Of a DNA stretch of 11,280 nucleotides, positions 5,126-11,280 are shown piece by piece. Numbering within the stretch: position 1 is the stretch's first letter; the number at the start of each line of letters is the position of its first letter. Under the pieces are notes generated by a model, which saw nothing but the letters and a program-made list of their open reading frames with translations, was not told the DNA's origin and did not search any database. A program made the translations under genes and the position numbers. This DNA is from CAZGWJ01 sp964529445 (GTDB lineage Bacteria > Oederibacteriota > Muellerivitia > Muellerivitales > Muellerivitaceae), in contig CAZGWJ010000086.1 in assembly GCA_964529445.1 (NCBI GenBank), forward strand, positions 1 to 11,280, read 5' to 3'.

Positions 5126-7669
5126 ATGCGAACCCGGTTCCTGTGGACGGCCATGTTGAGCGTCCTGTTCCCGTTCCTTTCCGGTGCGATGTCCGTTCCG
5201 CCCGACGAGACCGGCTACGAGGCGTGGCTGCGTTATCGCCCCATCCGGGACAAGGTCGCGAAGTCGGACATCGACGTCTTGCCGGGCTTGGTCGTGACGC
5301 TCGGGGATTCCCCCCTGCACGCCTCGGCGTTCTCGGAGCTTTCGCGCGCCGTGAAGGCAATGCTGGGACGCTCCCTGGCCAGGGCAAAAACCGTTCCCGG
5401 GCGTCCGGCGATCCTGCTGGGCACCTTCGAAGAGTTGAAGGGCGCCGGCGTCGTCATCCCGCACGGATCACCCATAGCGGCCGAGGGATTCCGCCTTTTT
5501 TGGGTCGAGAAGGGAGGCGTCCACCACTTGGCCGTGGCCGGTGCGGATGAACGGGGGCTTCTCTACGGCGCATTCGCCCTGCTCCGACGCATGGGACTCC
5601 GGCAGGAGATCCTGAACATGGATATCACCGAATCCCCCTACGCTCCGGTGCGCTGGGTCAACCATTGGGACAACCTGAACGGGACCATCGAGCGGGGTTA
5701 TGGCGGTCCCTCCCTGGCTTTCGAGAACGGGGAGGTGAGGAAGGACCTTTCCAGGGTCGAGGACTACGCACGGATGCTCGCTTCCCTGGGAATCAACGGT
5801 TGCGCGGTCAACAACGTGAACGCCGACCGAAGGGCCTTTTCCCCTGAATACCTTCCAGGGCTGGCGCGCCTCGCGGCGGTCTATCGCCGCTGGGGCGTGC
5901 GGATCGCGGTCTCCATCGACTTCTCGCATCCCAAGTCGGGCGGGGATCTTCCCACCTTCGACCCCCTCGATCCTCGAGTAGCCCAATGGTGGAGGGATCG
6001 CGTGGACGCTCTCTACGACGCCGTTCCGGACCTCGCGGGATTCGTCCTGAAGGCCGATTCGGAAGGACGTCTGGGGCCTTCCGCCTACAGGAGGACCCAC
6101 GCTGACGCGGCCAATGTCATTGCGCGGGCCTTGAAACCCCACGGGGGCCTGCTCTTCTACAGGGGTTTCGTTTACGACCATCACATGGATTGGAGGAACC
6201 TCAAGAACGACCGGGCCAAGGCCTCCTCCGACAATTTCAAGCCCCTGGACGGCAAGTTCGACGACAATGTGCTCATCCAGATCAAGCACGGTCCCATCGA
6301 TTTCCAGGTTCGGGAGCCCGCTTCCCCGCTCTTCGGGGCGCTGGCGCGCACGAACCAGGCCGTCGAATTGCAGATCACTCAGGAATACTTCGGACAGGCC
6401 CGGCATCATGTCTTCCTCGCGCCCATGTGGAAGGAGGTGCTGGATTTCGACCTGCATGCCAGGGGTGACGGCACTCCGGTCAAGGCGCTGGTCGCGGGGC
6501 GGGTCTTCAAGCGACCCACCGGCGGCTTCGTGGGGGTTTCCAACCCGGGCAGGGACGTGAATTGGTTCCGGCACCCTCTATCCCAGGCCAACCTTTACGC
6601 GTTCGGGCGGCTGGCTTGGAACCCCGATCTCGCGAGCCGGGAGATCTCCGACGAATGGGTGCGTCTCACCTGGGGCCACGACCCGGCTGTCGTGGACACC
6701 CTGACTTCCGTGAACCTGGCCTCTTGGCGCGTCTACGAGGACTATACGGGCCCCTTGGGGCTCCAGACCCTGACGGAAATCACGGGGAATCATTACGGCC
6801 CAGCTGTCGAAGCGTCCGAGAGAAACGGATGGGGGCAGTGGCACCGCTCCGACGGGGAGGGCACCGGCATGGACCGTACCGTGAGGACCGGAACGGGATT
6901 CATCGGCCAGTATCGTCCTCCGGTGGCGAGGGTGTACGAATCGTTGAAGACCTGTCCCGATGAGCTTCTCCTCTTCATGCACCATGTGCCCTACACACAC
7001 AAGTTGAAGTCCGGAAAAACGGTGATCCAGCACCTCTACGATTGCCATTTTGACGGCGCGGATAAGGCGGCGGGGTTCGTGGAATCTTGGAAATCCCTCC
7101 GGGGTAAGGTGGACGACCGCCGATACCGGGAGGTCCTGGGGAAACTGGAGTACCAGGCCGGACATGCAGTGGTCTGGCGGGATGCCGTGTGCCAGTGGTT
7201 CCATAGGACCTCCGGCATCGATGACGCGAAAGGGCGGGTGGGAAACTGGGAAGGCCGGGTCGAGGCGGAGTCGATGGAACTGGAGAACTACGAGGTCACT
7301 GACACGGTACCCTGGGAGGGCTGCTCCCGCGCCCGGGCCGTGAGGTGCATCGATCTGGACCGGCCTGCGCGGGCTTGGTTCCGCTTCGACGGGAGGGGCG
7401 GCCGATATACCCTGGGGGTGCAGTATTTCGATCAGAACAACGGGAAAGCCCATTACCGTCTTTTCGTGCGTGGAAAGAAGGTGGACGAGTGGGTGGCTGA
7501 CGACGACCTTCCGACCGGCGGGGTGAACGCCCATTCCTCGACCCGGCGATGGGTCCGGGGGGTGTACTTGAAGGCGGGGGATGAGGTCCGGATCGAGGGG
7601 ACGCCCGATAACGGGGAAATGGCCGCCCTGGATTACGTGGATTTCCTGCCCGAAAAGGACCTTCGTTGA
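5126..7669 (+). CDS. Secreted GH67 alpha-glucuronidase with C-terminal carbohydrate-binding-like domain
   Basis: Family GH67 inverting enzymes remove (4-O-methyl-)glucuronic acid from the non-reducing end of xylo-oligosaccharides. The ATG at 5126 is chosen because AAGGAGG lies 5 nt upstream and it opens a signal peptide (MRTRFLWTAMLSVLFPFLSG, cleavage near 22). The frame stays open 45 codons further up without a start signal. The 847-residue protein has the GH67 N-domain, the barrel with KADSEG (E313, expected general acid), HGPIDFQ (D392) and QITQEYFG (E420, expected base pair), and the C-terminal helical region with NHYGPAVEASER, CPDELLLFMHHVPYTH and SGKTVIQHLYD. The D392-E420 spacing of 28 matches my memory of characterised enzymes. 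Residues from about 708 to the end (EAESMELENYEV, LDYVDFLP) form an extra domain, recalling fungal GH67 enzymes of about 840 residues. Family certain; no other xylan genes are in the window. Confidence 0.96.
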   Translation: MRTRFLWTAMLSVLFPFLSGAMSVPPDETGYEAWLRYRPIRDKVAKSDIDVLPGLVVTLGDSPLHASAFSELSRAVKAMLGRSLARAKTVPGRPAILLGTFEELKGAGVVIPHGSPIAAEGFRLFWVEKGGVHHLAVAGADERGLLYGAFALLRRMGLRQEILNMDITESPYAPVRWVNHWDNLNGTIERGYGGPSLAFENGEVRKDLSRVEDYARMLASLGINGCAVNNVNADRRAFSPEYLPGLARLAAVYRRWGVRIAVSIDFSHPKSGGDLPTFDPLDPRVAQWWRDRVDALYDAVPDLAGFVLKADSEGRLGPSAYRRTHADAANVIARALKPHGGLLFYRGFVYDHHMDWRNLKNDRAKASSDNFKPLDGKFDDNVLIQIKHGPIDFQVREPASPLFGALARTNQAVELQITQEYFGQARHHVFLAPMWKEVLDFDLHARGDGTPVKALVAGRVFKRPTGGFVGVSNPGRDVNWFRHPLSQANLYAFGRLAWNPDLASREISDEWVRLTWGHDPAVVDTLTSVNLASWRVYEDYTGPLGLQTLTEITGNHYGPAVEASERNGWGQWHRSDGEGTGMDRTVRTGTGFIGQYRPPVARVYESLKTCPDELLLFMHHVPYTHKLKSGKTVIQHLYDCHFDGADKAAGFVESWKSLRGKVDDRRYREVLGKLEYQAGHAVVWRDAVCQWFHRTSGIDDAKGRVGNWEGRVEAESMELENYEVTDTVPWEGCSRARAVRCIDLDRPARAWFRFDGRGGRYTLGVQYFDQNNGKAHYRLFVRGKKVDEWVADDDLPTGGVNAHSSTRRWVRGVYLKAGDEVRIEGTPDNGEMAALDYVDFLPEKDLR

Positions 7670-7693
7670 CGGTGAAATGACAAGCGGTACAAT
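7666..7693 (+). promoter_or_regulatory. Sigma70-type promoter of the VCBS propeller gene
   Basis: TTGACG (7666-7671), a 16-nt spacer and TACAAT (7688-7693) form a good housekeeping promoter. The -35 box covers the TGA stop of the GH67 gene (7667-7669). The expected start near 7700 leaves a leader of about 20 nt with GGAGG at 7712-7716, 5 nt before the ATG at 7722. The gene can therefore be expressed separately from GH67, although no terminator lies between them. Confidence 0.7.
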
Positions 7694-7721
7694 AAGAGTT
7701 CAATAATGACCGGAGGCTGTC

Positions 7722-9227
7722 ATGAAGAAATCGACCATCCTTTTCGCGGTTCTATTCCTGGTTGCGTCCGTTGTTTGGGCGGCGTCGCTGGTCTTCAAGT
7801 CCTTCTCGACCGTCGAGTGCGGAGTGAATCCGCGCGGCATTGCCGTCGGGGACGTGACGGGTGACGGGGTCCCCGACCTTTTGGTCGCCAACTTCGGCGC
7901 TCCCACCTTCATCGGGCACGATACGCCCCAGACCGTCCTGAACCCCCAGACCTGCACTCTCCAGTTGTTCTCGCCCTCCGCCTCGGGGCTTGTCCTCAAG
8001 GATACGGTGCACACGAACTTCTCTCCCCGGGGCGTTGCGGTCGTCGATCTCGACGGCCAGGGCGGGGCCGAGGTCCTGGTCACCACCTATGACGCCGGAA
8101 AGCTCCAGACCTACACATGGAACAACGGGAAACTGCACCTCATCGAGGAGAATCCACGTTTCGACAAGCCGGTCGGCTTAGCGGCAGGTTCCTTGAAGGC
8201 GGGGTGGCCGGTGGTGGTCGCGGTCGCCAACTTCTCGACGAATAAGGTGTCCCTCCTTGCGGCTGATGACAACGGCAAGCTGAAGGGGCGCATCGACATC
8301 CCCGTGAACGCGGGGCCGGTCCAGGTCGCGATCGGCGACGTGAACGGTGACGGGGTGAAGGAGGTCATCGCCGCTTGCATCGATGCCCAGAAGCTGGACA
8401 TCATCTCGCTTCCTGCGGACCTGGCCGAATTCGACCTCTCGAAAGCGGTAGTCACCTCCTCGCTTAGCGTGCCCGCCGGGTCCGAACCGGCCGACCTGGC
8501 GGCGGTCGACCTCGATGGGGACGGTCGTGCCGACATTGCCGCTTGCAATTTCATCGCGAACACCCTGGCGGTCTTCATGCAAGGCCCGGATGGAACGCTT
8601 GCGGCCAAACCGGTGGTCTCTACGGGTGGCAACCGTTGCAACGGGATGGCGACGGGGGACCTCGACGGGGATGGTGTGTTGGAATGCGTGGTGGCCAATC
8701 GCGATTCCGATTCCCTGGCCATCTTCAAAGCCGAGTCGGCGGGGAACTATATCCTGGATTCGACCCCGAAGGTGGCGGATGACAAGGAAACGAACCTGGG
8801 GCCCATCGAAGTAGCCGTGATCGACGTGAACAGGGATGGCACTGTCGACGTGGTGGTGAGCCATATGCGTTCGAACTCGCTGAGAGTCCTCCTGCGGGAT
8901 GTTCCCGTTCCCACACCGACCGCGGCCCCGGTCGGGGCTCCGCTCTCCTCCGATACGACCCTGGCTTATCCCAACCCGAGCAAGGGTAGGACGAGGATCA
9001 AGTTCACCCTGGAAGCCCCCGTCGATGTGACGGTGCAGATCTTCGATCTCATGGGACAGCAGGTATGGTCTACGGTGATCCCTGCGGGCGCGACCCGGAT
9101 CGGGGAGAACGAAATCGCCTGGGGGGCGGTGAACCTCTCCCAGGCCCCCGTGGCCAGCGGGACCTACATGGTGACGATCTCGGCAGTGGGGAAATCGGTG
9201 ACCAAGAAGGTCATGATCATCCGTTGA
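7722..9227 (+). CDS. Secreted FG-GAP/VCBS beta-propeller protein with sorting-type C-terminal domain
   Basis: The 501-residue protein has a signal peptide (MKKSTILFAVLFLVASVVWA, cleavage near 20). A repeat domain follows with a calcium-binding-like D-x-(D/N)-x-D-G loop per blade: GDVTGDGVPD (43-52), VDLDGQGGAE (108-117), GDVNGDGVKE (205-214), VDLDGDGRAD (262-271), GDLDGDGVLE (312-321) and IDVNRDGTVD (367-376). A seventh, degenerate blade at about 153-171 (AAGSLKAGWP) lacks the acidic loop, so a seven-blade propeller is likely. A Pro/Thr linker (VPVPTPTAAP, 394-403) leads to a C-terminal immunoglobulin-like domain (414-501: YPNPS, QIFDLMGQQVWS, ASGTYMVTI, final KKVMIIR). This matches the type IX secretion or FlgD-like sorting family. 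Such proteins are typically surface-attached or released; binding partner unknown. Confidence 0.88.
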   Translation: MKKSTILFAVLFLVASVVWAASLVFKSFSTVECGVNPRGIAVGDVTGDGVPDLLVANFGAPTFIGHDTPQTVLNPQTCTLQLFSPSASGLVLKDTVHTNFSPRGVAVVDLDGQGGAEVLVTTYDAGKLQTYTWNNGKLHLIEENPRFDKPVGLAAGSLKAGWPVVVAVANFSTNKVSLLAADDNGKLKGRIDIPVNAGPVQVAIGDVNGDGVKEVIAACIDAQKLDIISLPADLAEFDLSKAVVTSSLSVPAGSEPADLAAVDLDGDGRADIAACNFIANTLAVFMQGPDGTLAAKPVVSTGGNRCNGMATGDLDGDGVLECVVANRDSDSLAIFKAESAGNYILDSTPKVADDKETNLGPIEVAVIDVNRDGTVDVVVSHMRSNSLRVLLRDVPVPTPTAAPVGAPLSSDTTLAYPNPSKGRTRIKFTLEAPVDVTVQIFDLMGQQVWSTVIPAGATRIGENEIAWGAVNLSQAPVASGTYMVTISAVGKSVTKKVMIIR

Positions 9228-9327
9228 TTGTCGGAAGTTGAAGGGGCGATTTGATGAGCGATACGAAGGAAGAGCATCCCGCCGAAAAACGATATCCAGT
9301 CCGATGATGTGACAAATCAGCGGTCAT

Positions 9328-9359
9328 AAAAAAGCCCCTCCCTCGCCAAGAGAAAGGGG
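9328..9359 (-). terminator. Intrinsic terminator of the minus-strand repeat-protein gene
   Basis: Read on the minus strand, CCCCTTTCTC and GAGGGAGGGG (plus-strand 9350-9359 and 9335-9344) form a 10-bp stem with two G-U pairs and a 5-nt loop. A C and six T follow (plus-strand A run 9328-9333). It lies about 16 nt past the TAA at 9376. On the plus strand the same hairpin has two A-C mismatches and only a short T tail, so it would terminate the upstream propeller gene less efficiently. Confidence 0.82.
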
Positions 9360-9375
9360 TTTATGCTTGTTGGGA

Positions 9376-9849
9376 TTATGAGGAGGAACCGGCTCCCACG
9401 GGTTGCTGGGCCTGGGTGGCCTCTTCCTTGGGGAAGATTTGGTTAGAATTCTTGTGGGAACCCTTGGTGAGCCGGAACCCGGCGGCTTCGACAGCTTGTT
9501 TCCAGCTCCCGAATTCGCGGCGGGCGGCCGAATAAAGCGATAAGCGCTCGCGATAGGTGATCAAGAGGTTCTTGGTGCCGGCGAGGCGGATTTGATCGAG
9601 GACCCCGTCCTTGGACCACTTGGTGAGTTTCTTTCGGCGGCGGGCCTTGCCCACCTCGAGGATCTGGTCATAGTCGATGCCCGCGGCTTTTACGGCGTTG
9701 CCCCAGCTTGAAAAGTAACGGCGGGAGCAGGAGGCGGTGAAGAGGGGAATGTAATTTTTGGAGATATTACTGGCCGAAATATCGACTCCCTGGCGATGGA
9801 GGTCCTTGATGGTTTCGATGATCCGGTCCTTCGACCATTTCTGTTTCAT
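9376..9849 (-). CDS. Protein of two homing-endonuclease-associated repeats, no nuclease domain
   Basis: The 157-residue basic protein is built from two copies of a helical repeat: about 4-59 (KWSKDRIIETI ... FSSWGNAVKAAGID) and about 77-126 (KWSKDGVLDQI ... FGSWKQAVEAAGF). A basic linker (GKARRRKKLTK, 67-77) joins them. The W-S-K...F-x-S-W-x-x-A-x-x-A-A-G-hydrophobic pattern is that of the homing-endonuclease-associated repeat family (PF18780 as I recall), a presumed DNA-binding helix bundle often attached to HNH or LAGLIDADG nucleases. No HNH, LAGLIDADG or GIY-YIG motif is present, so this may be a standalone DNA-binding protein or regulator. The C-terminal 30 residues are polar and probably disordered. 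The ATG (plus-strand 9847-9849) has AGGAG 7 nt upstream. The gene has its own promoter and terminator and converges with the propeller gene. Family call good, function unknown. Confidence 0.85.
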   Translation of the reverse strand: MKQKWSKDRIIETIKDLHRQGVDISASNISKNYIPLFTASCSRRYFSSWGNAVKAAGIDYDQILEVGKARRRKKLTKWSKDGVLDQIRLAGTKNLLITYRERLSLYSAARREFGSWKQAVEAAGFRLTKGSHKNSNQIFPKEEATQAQQPVGAGSSS

Positions 9850-9911
9850 GAATCGGCTCCTCGGGCGTATCGGGGTATGGTTAGGACGCCGTCTGCGAGG
9901 AGTATTGTCAT
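9846..9911 (-). CDS. Possible 21-codon upstream ORF overlapping the repeat-protein start
   Basis: In the leader of the minus-strand gene an ATG at 9911 opens a 21-residue frame (MTILLADGVLTIPRYARGAD, S, stop). Its TGA overlaps the main ATG as ATGA, an arrangement that commonly couples translation. It contains the AGGAG that serves the main gene. It lacks its own Shine-Dalgarno sequence (CCCTATTC precedes the ATG), and its codons show nothing distinctive, so it may be chance. It begins about 20 nt after the predicted transcription start. Confidence 0.3.
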   Translation of the reverse strand: MTILLADGVLTIPRYARGADS

Positions 9912-9938
9912 GAATAGGGATGCAGACAACGGAAGAGG

Positions 9939-9967
9939 ATTATCGCGCCACCCCCCTATTTTGTCAA
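9939..9967 (-). promoter_or_regulatory. Sigma70-type promoter of the minus-strand repeat-protein gene
   Basis: On the minus strand TTGACA (plus 9962-9967), a 17-nt spacer and GATAAT (plus 9939-9944) give a full-consensus -35 box and a five-of-six -10 box. Transcription would start near 9932, leaving a leader of about 80 nt. The leader can form a long-loop stem (plus-strand GTCTGC 9891-9896 with GCAGAC 9922-9927). The spacer includes a run of six G (plus-strand C, 9951-9956). Confidence 0.8.
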
Positions 9968-9972
9968 CGAAG

Positions 9973-9993
9973 TTTGCATAAACGGCTTGCAAA
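9973..9993. promoter_or_regulatory. Candidate operator, inverted repeat TTTGCA-N9-TGCAAA
   Basis: TTTGCA (9973-9978) and TGCAAA (9988-9993) form an inverted repeat with a 9-nt gap, just upstream of the minus-strand -35 box. It lies in an AT-rich stretch (about 9957-10033) between two divergent genes. The arm separation would suit a dimeric regulator binding successive grooves. The match is only six bases per arm, so this is suggestive at best. Confidence 0.25.
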
Positions 9994-10066
9994 GATAAGC
10001 TTTATTTATAAGGATTTATCCAAGACTTTTTGACATCCCCGATGGGAAAACCGACAGTCTTTAGGA

Positions 10067-10072
10067 TACCAT
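10067..10072 (+). promoter_or_regulatory. Possible -10 box (TACCAT) of a leaderless ABC ATPase transcript
   Basis: TACCAT lies exactly 6 nt before the ATG at 10079 and keeps the three most important -10 positions (T1, A2, T6). The spacing equals that of the TATAAT boxes at 2670 and 3543. No Shine-Dalgarno sequence lies at a normal distance; AGGA at 10063-10066 is 12 nt away. No -35 box sits 16-18 nt upstream. The motif is weaker than at the other two genes. Confidence 0.35.
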
Positions 10073-10078
10073 TCCGAC

Positions 10079-10831
10079 ATGATCGAGATCAGCCATCTGG
10101 GTAAAACTTACGGATCCCTGACCGCCGTGGATGACCTCAGCCTTCGGGTGGAGGAGGGAGAGATCTACGGTTTCCTCGGGCCCAACGGCGCCGGAAAGAC
10201 CACTACCATCAAGATCCTGACCGGACTGCTCCTTCCCACATCGGGAAGCGCCCGGATTGCCGGGTTTGACGTCGTGAAGGAATCCCTGCAGGCCAAGCGG
10301 ATCACCGCACTCATTCCTGATCGTCCCTACCTCTACGAGAAACTGACCCCCCTGGAATTCCTCCGCTTCATTGCCGGACTCTATCGCCTGGACCCCAAGG
10401 ATTCAGAGCGGCGGGCCATGGAATACCTGGAACTCTTCGGACTCATCCCCTGGAAGGACGAGCTTCTTGAGGGATTCTCCCATGGGATGAAGCAGAAGGT
10501 CGTCATGAGCGGGGCACTCCTGCCCAATCCCCGGGTCCTTGTCATTGATGAACCCATGGTGGGATTGGACCCCCAGTCGGCGAAGCTGGTGAAGGAGTTA
10601 TTCCAGCGCCTGTCCAGGAAGGGGACCACGCTCCTTCTTTCGACCCATACGCTGGAGATCGCCGAGAAACTGTGCAACCGCATCGGCATCCTCTTGCATG
10701 GACGCCTGATCGCGGAAGGCACGATGCCGCAATTGCGGGAGAAGGTCCGCCGGAATGAAGGGGACCTGGAAACGCTCTTCCTGGAACTCACCGGCGGCTA
10801 CGAGGTCGAGCAGCTTTTAAAAGACTTTTAA
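10079..10831 (+). CDS. ABC transporter ATP-binding protein (ABC-2 type exporter)
   Basis: This is the cytoplasmic ATPase that would power a two-gene exporter with the permease starting at 11033. The 250 residues hold a complete nucleotide-binding domain: Walker A GPNGAGKTT (34-42), signature FSHGMKQK (133-140, a variant of LSGGQ), Walker B VLVIDEP (153-159), D-loop GLD (162-164) and H-loop STH (H190). The usual Q-loop glutamine after the first beta strands appears to be Asp (LIPDRPYLYEKLT, D81). The length and the IKILTGLLLPTSG and LLSTHTLEIAEKL segments resemble the NatA/EcsA-type ATPases of ABC-2 exporters. Substrate unknown. It starts the last operon of the window and is divergent from the minus-strand repeat-protein gene. 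Confidence 0.95.
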   Translation: MIEISHLGKTYGSLTAVDDLSLRVEEGEIYGFLGPNGAGKTTTIKILTGLLLPTSGSARIAGFDVVKESLQAKRITALIPDRPYLYEKLTPLEFLRFIAGLYRLDPKDSERRAMEYLELFGLIPWKDELLEGFSHGMKQKVVMSGALLPNPRVLVIDEPMVGLDPQSAKLVKELFQRLSRKGTTLLLSTHTLEIAEKLCNRIGILLHGRLIAEGTMPQLREKVRRNEGDLETLFLELTGGYEVEQLLKDF

Positions 10832-10854
10832 TCAGATGCAAATGGAATACTCAC

Positions 10855-11001
10855 ATCCAATGCGAAGCCGCGAAGAACGGCGGAGTTTTATGATGGATCA
10901 CGAAGGCGCCTTCTCCCCGCTCTCTCCCTCGAACGGGAGATGGAGAAAAGGCCACATTCCAAGGCCGCCGTTCTTTGCGGCTTCGCGGCTTCGCGTTGGA
11001 T
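10855..11001. repeat. Composite inverted-repeat element between ABC ATPase and permease genes
   Basis: The left arm (10855-10883, 29 nt, ATCCAATGCGAAGCCGCGAA then GAACGGCGG) is nearly the reverse complement of the right arm (10965-11001, 37 nt). One base differs, and the right arm has an 8-nt expansion of its GCGAAGCC unit. The 81-nt centre holds a 12-nt palindrome GAAGGCGCCTTC (10900-10911) and a short hairpin CTCCC...GGGAG. No coding signal is seen. It resembles intergenic GCGAAGCC-type palindromic repeats scattered in various bacterial genomes, possibly MITE-like. As RNA it would fold into a long hairpin between the two genes. Confidence 0.75.
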
Positions 11002-11032
11002 TGATATTGGGCTCGTTTTACGGAGTTGGTCG

Positions 11033-11280
11033 ATGAACGAACTGGCGGGGTTGATGGGAGTGCAGGTCCGGCGGTCCTTCAACGCCTTCAGGAGGGGCGG
11101 GGCCGGACTCTGGGTCAAGTTCCTTCTCGGGTTGGTCATCGGGTTCCTTTTTCTCGGCGGCCTCTTCCTGCTCTTTGTCCAGGCTCTCAAGTATTTCTAC
11201 TCCGTTCAACTGGTCGGTGTTCCCATCACCGAGAAGCTCCTCTCGCTTATCTTCCTCACATTCTTCGGCATGGTCCTGTT
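11033..11280 (+). CDS. ABC-2 type permease, N-terminal part (runs off the window)
   Basis: The ATG at 11033 follows GGAG (11022-11025) with 7 nt spacing and opens a frame with no stop to the window end, 82 complete codons. After a basic start (MNELAGLMGVQVRRSFNAFRR) a strong transmembrane helix spans about 29-50 (FLLGLVIGFLFLGGLFLLFV), and a second begins near 69 (LLSLIFLTFFGMVL). The pattern and the place after an ATPase gene fit the membrane subunit of an ABC-2 exporter. The substrate cannot be inferred. The 201 nt between the genes, wide for such a pair, are mostly occupied by the inverted-repeat element. Confidence 0.8.
   Translation, partial: MNELAGLMGVQVRRSFNAFRRGGAGLWVKFLLGLVIGFLFLGGLFLLFVQALKYFYSVQLVGVPITEKLLSLIFLTFFGMVL

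Noticed and set aside
5468..7534. Long minus-strand open frames (368 and 318 residues) opposite the GH67 gene, and similar ones opposite both M48 genes, cls and the propeller gene
   Set aside because: They lie entirely antisense to clear protein families, and their translations show no recognisable domain. Open antisense frames are expected in GC-rich coding DNA.
9254..9307. 17-codon ORF after the propeller gene (MSDTKEEHPAEKRYPVR) with an AAGGGG upstream
   Set aside because: It is too short to support without conservation and resembles nothing known. It may be real but cannot be told from chance. The rest of 9228-9327 shows nothing else.
10030..10035. TTGACA as a -35 box for the ABC ATPase
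   Set aside because: No acceptable -10 box lies 15-19 nt downstream (GACAGT at 17 nt). The nearest -10-like sequences are 26 nt or more away.
10836..11036. 66-codon plus-strand and 100-codon minus-strand frames between the ABC genes
   Set aside because: They read through the inverted-repeat element. The SRLRV-like and RRS-like translations are typical artefacts of GCGAAGCC repeats.
1..11280. tRNA, rRNA, CRISPR arrays, riboswitches, transposase genes or phage genes
   Set aside because: Looked for by eye and not found. The window reads as ordinary chromosome with the small elements listed.

Overview
The window comes from a GC-rich bacterium, very probably with a Gram-negative envelope. Two predicted lipoproteins carry clear lipoboxes, and one exported protein ends in a PNP...GxY...KxxxIR domain of the kind used for type IX-like sorting. 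No gene identifies the phylum. The mix (sorting-type C-terminal domain, standalone homing-endonuclease-associated repeats, apparently leaderless promoters, a fungal-like GH67 enzyme) suggests a poorly characterised environmental lineage; that is inference.

Layout. Positions 1-1183 are the end of the conserved ribosomal-protein/RNA-polymerase operon: rpoA (5' end outside the window), rplQ with a Lys-rich tail, and a strong intrinsic terminator. A consensus promoter overlaps the terminator's T-tract; its -35/-10 spacer starts with a 10-C run. It drives a small membrane protein (1298-1819) and, 1 nt later, an M48 metallopeptidase lipoprotein (1821-2618). A gapless paralogue of that peptidase follows (2682-3482), then a cardiolipin synthase-type phospholipase D protein (3555-4994). 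Both of these have a perfect TATAAT exactly 6 nt before the ATG and no Shine-Dalgarno sequence, which predicts leaderless mRNAs.

Next are a secreted GH67 alpha-glucuronidase with an extra C-terminal domain (5126-7669) and a secreted seven-blade FG-GAP/VCBS propeller with a sorting-type tail (7722-9227), the latter with its own promoter. Converging on it is a minus-strand gene (9376-9849) for a small DNA-binding-like protein made of two homing-endonuclease-associated repeats. It has a good promoter, a leader with a possible 21-codon upstream ORF, and its own terminator. After an AT-rich divergent region comes an ABC exporter: the ATPase (10079-10831) and the start of its permease (from 11033, running off the window), separated by a roughly 147-bp inverted-repeat element.

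Functional themes: envelope upkeep (two M48 lipoproteins, a small membrane protein, cardiolipin synthase), release of glucuronic acid from xylan, and exported display or adhesion. I saw no tRNA, rRNA, CRISPR array, transposase or recognisable defence system. The most unusual signals are regulatory: the poly-C promoter spacer, the leaderless architecture, the upstream ORF coupled to the repeat protein, and the inverted-repeat element inside the ABC operon.
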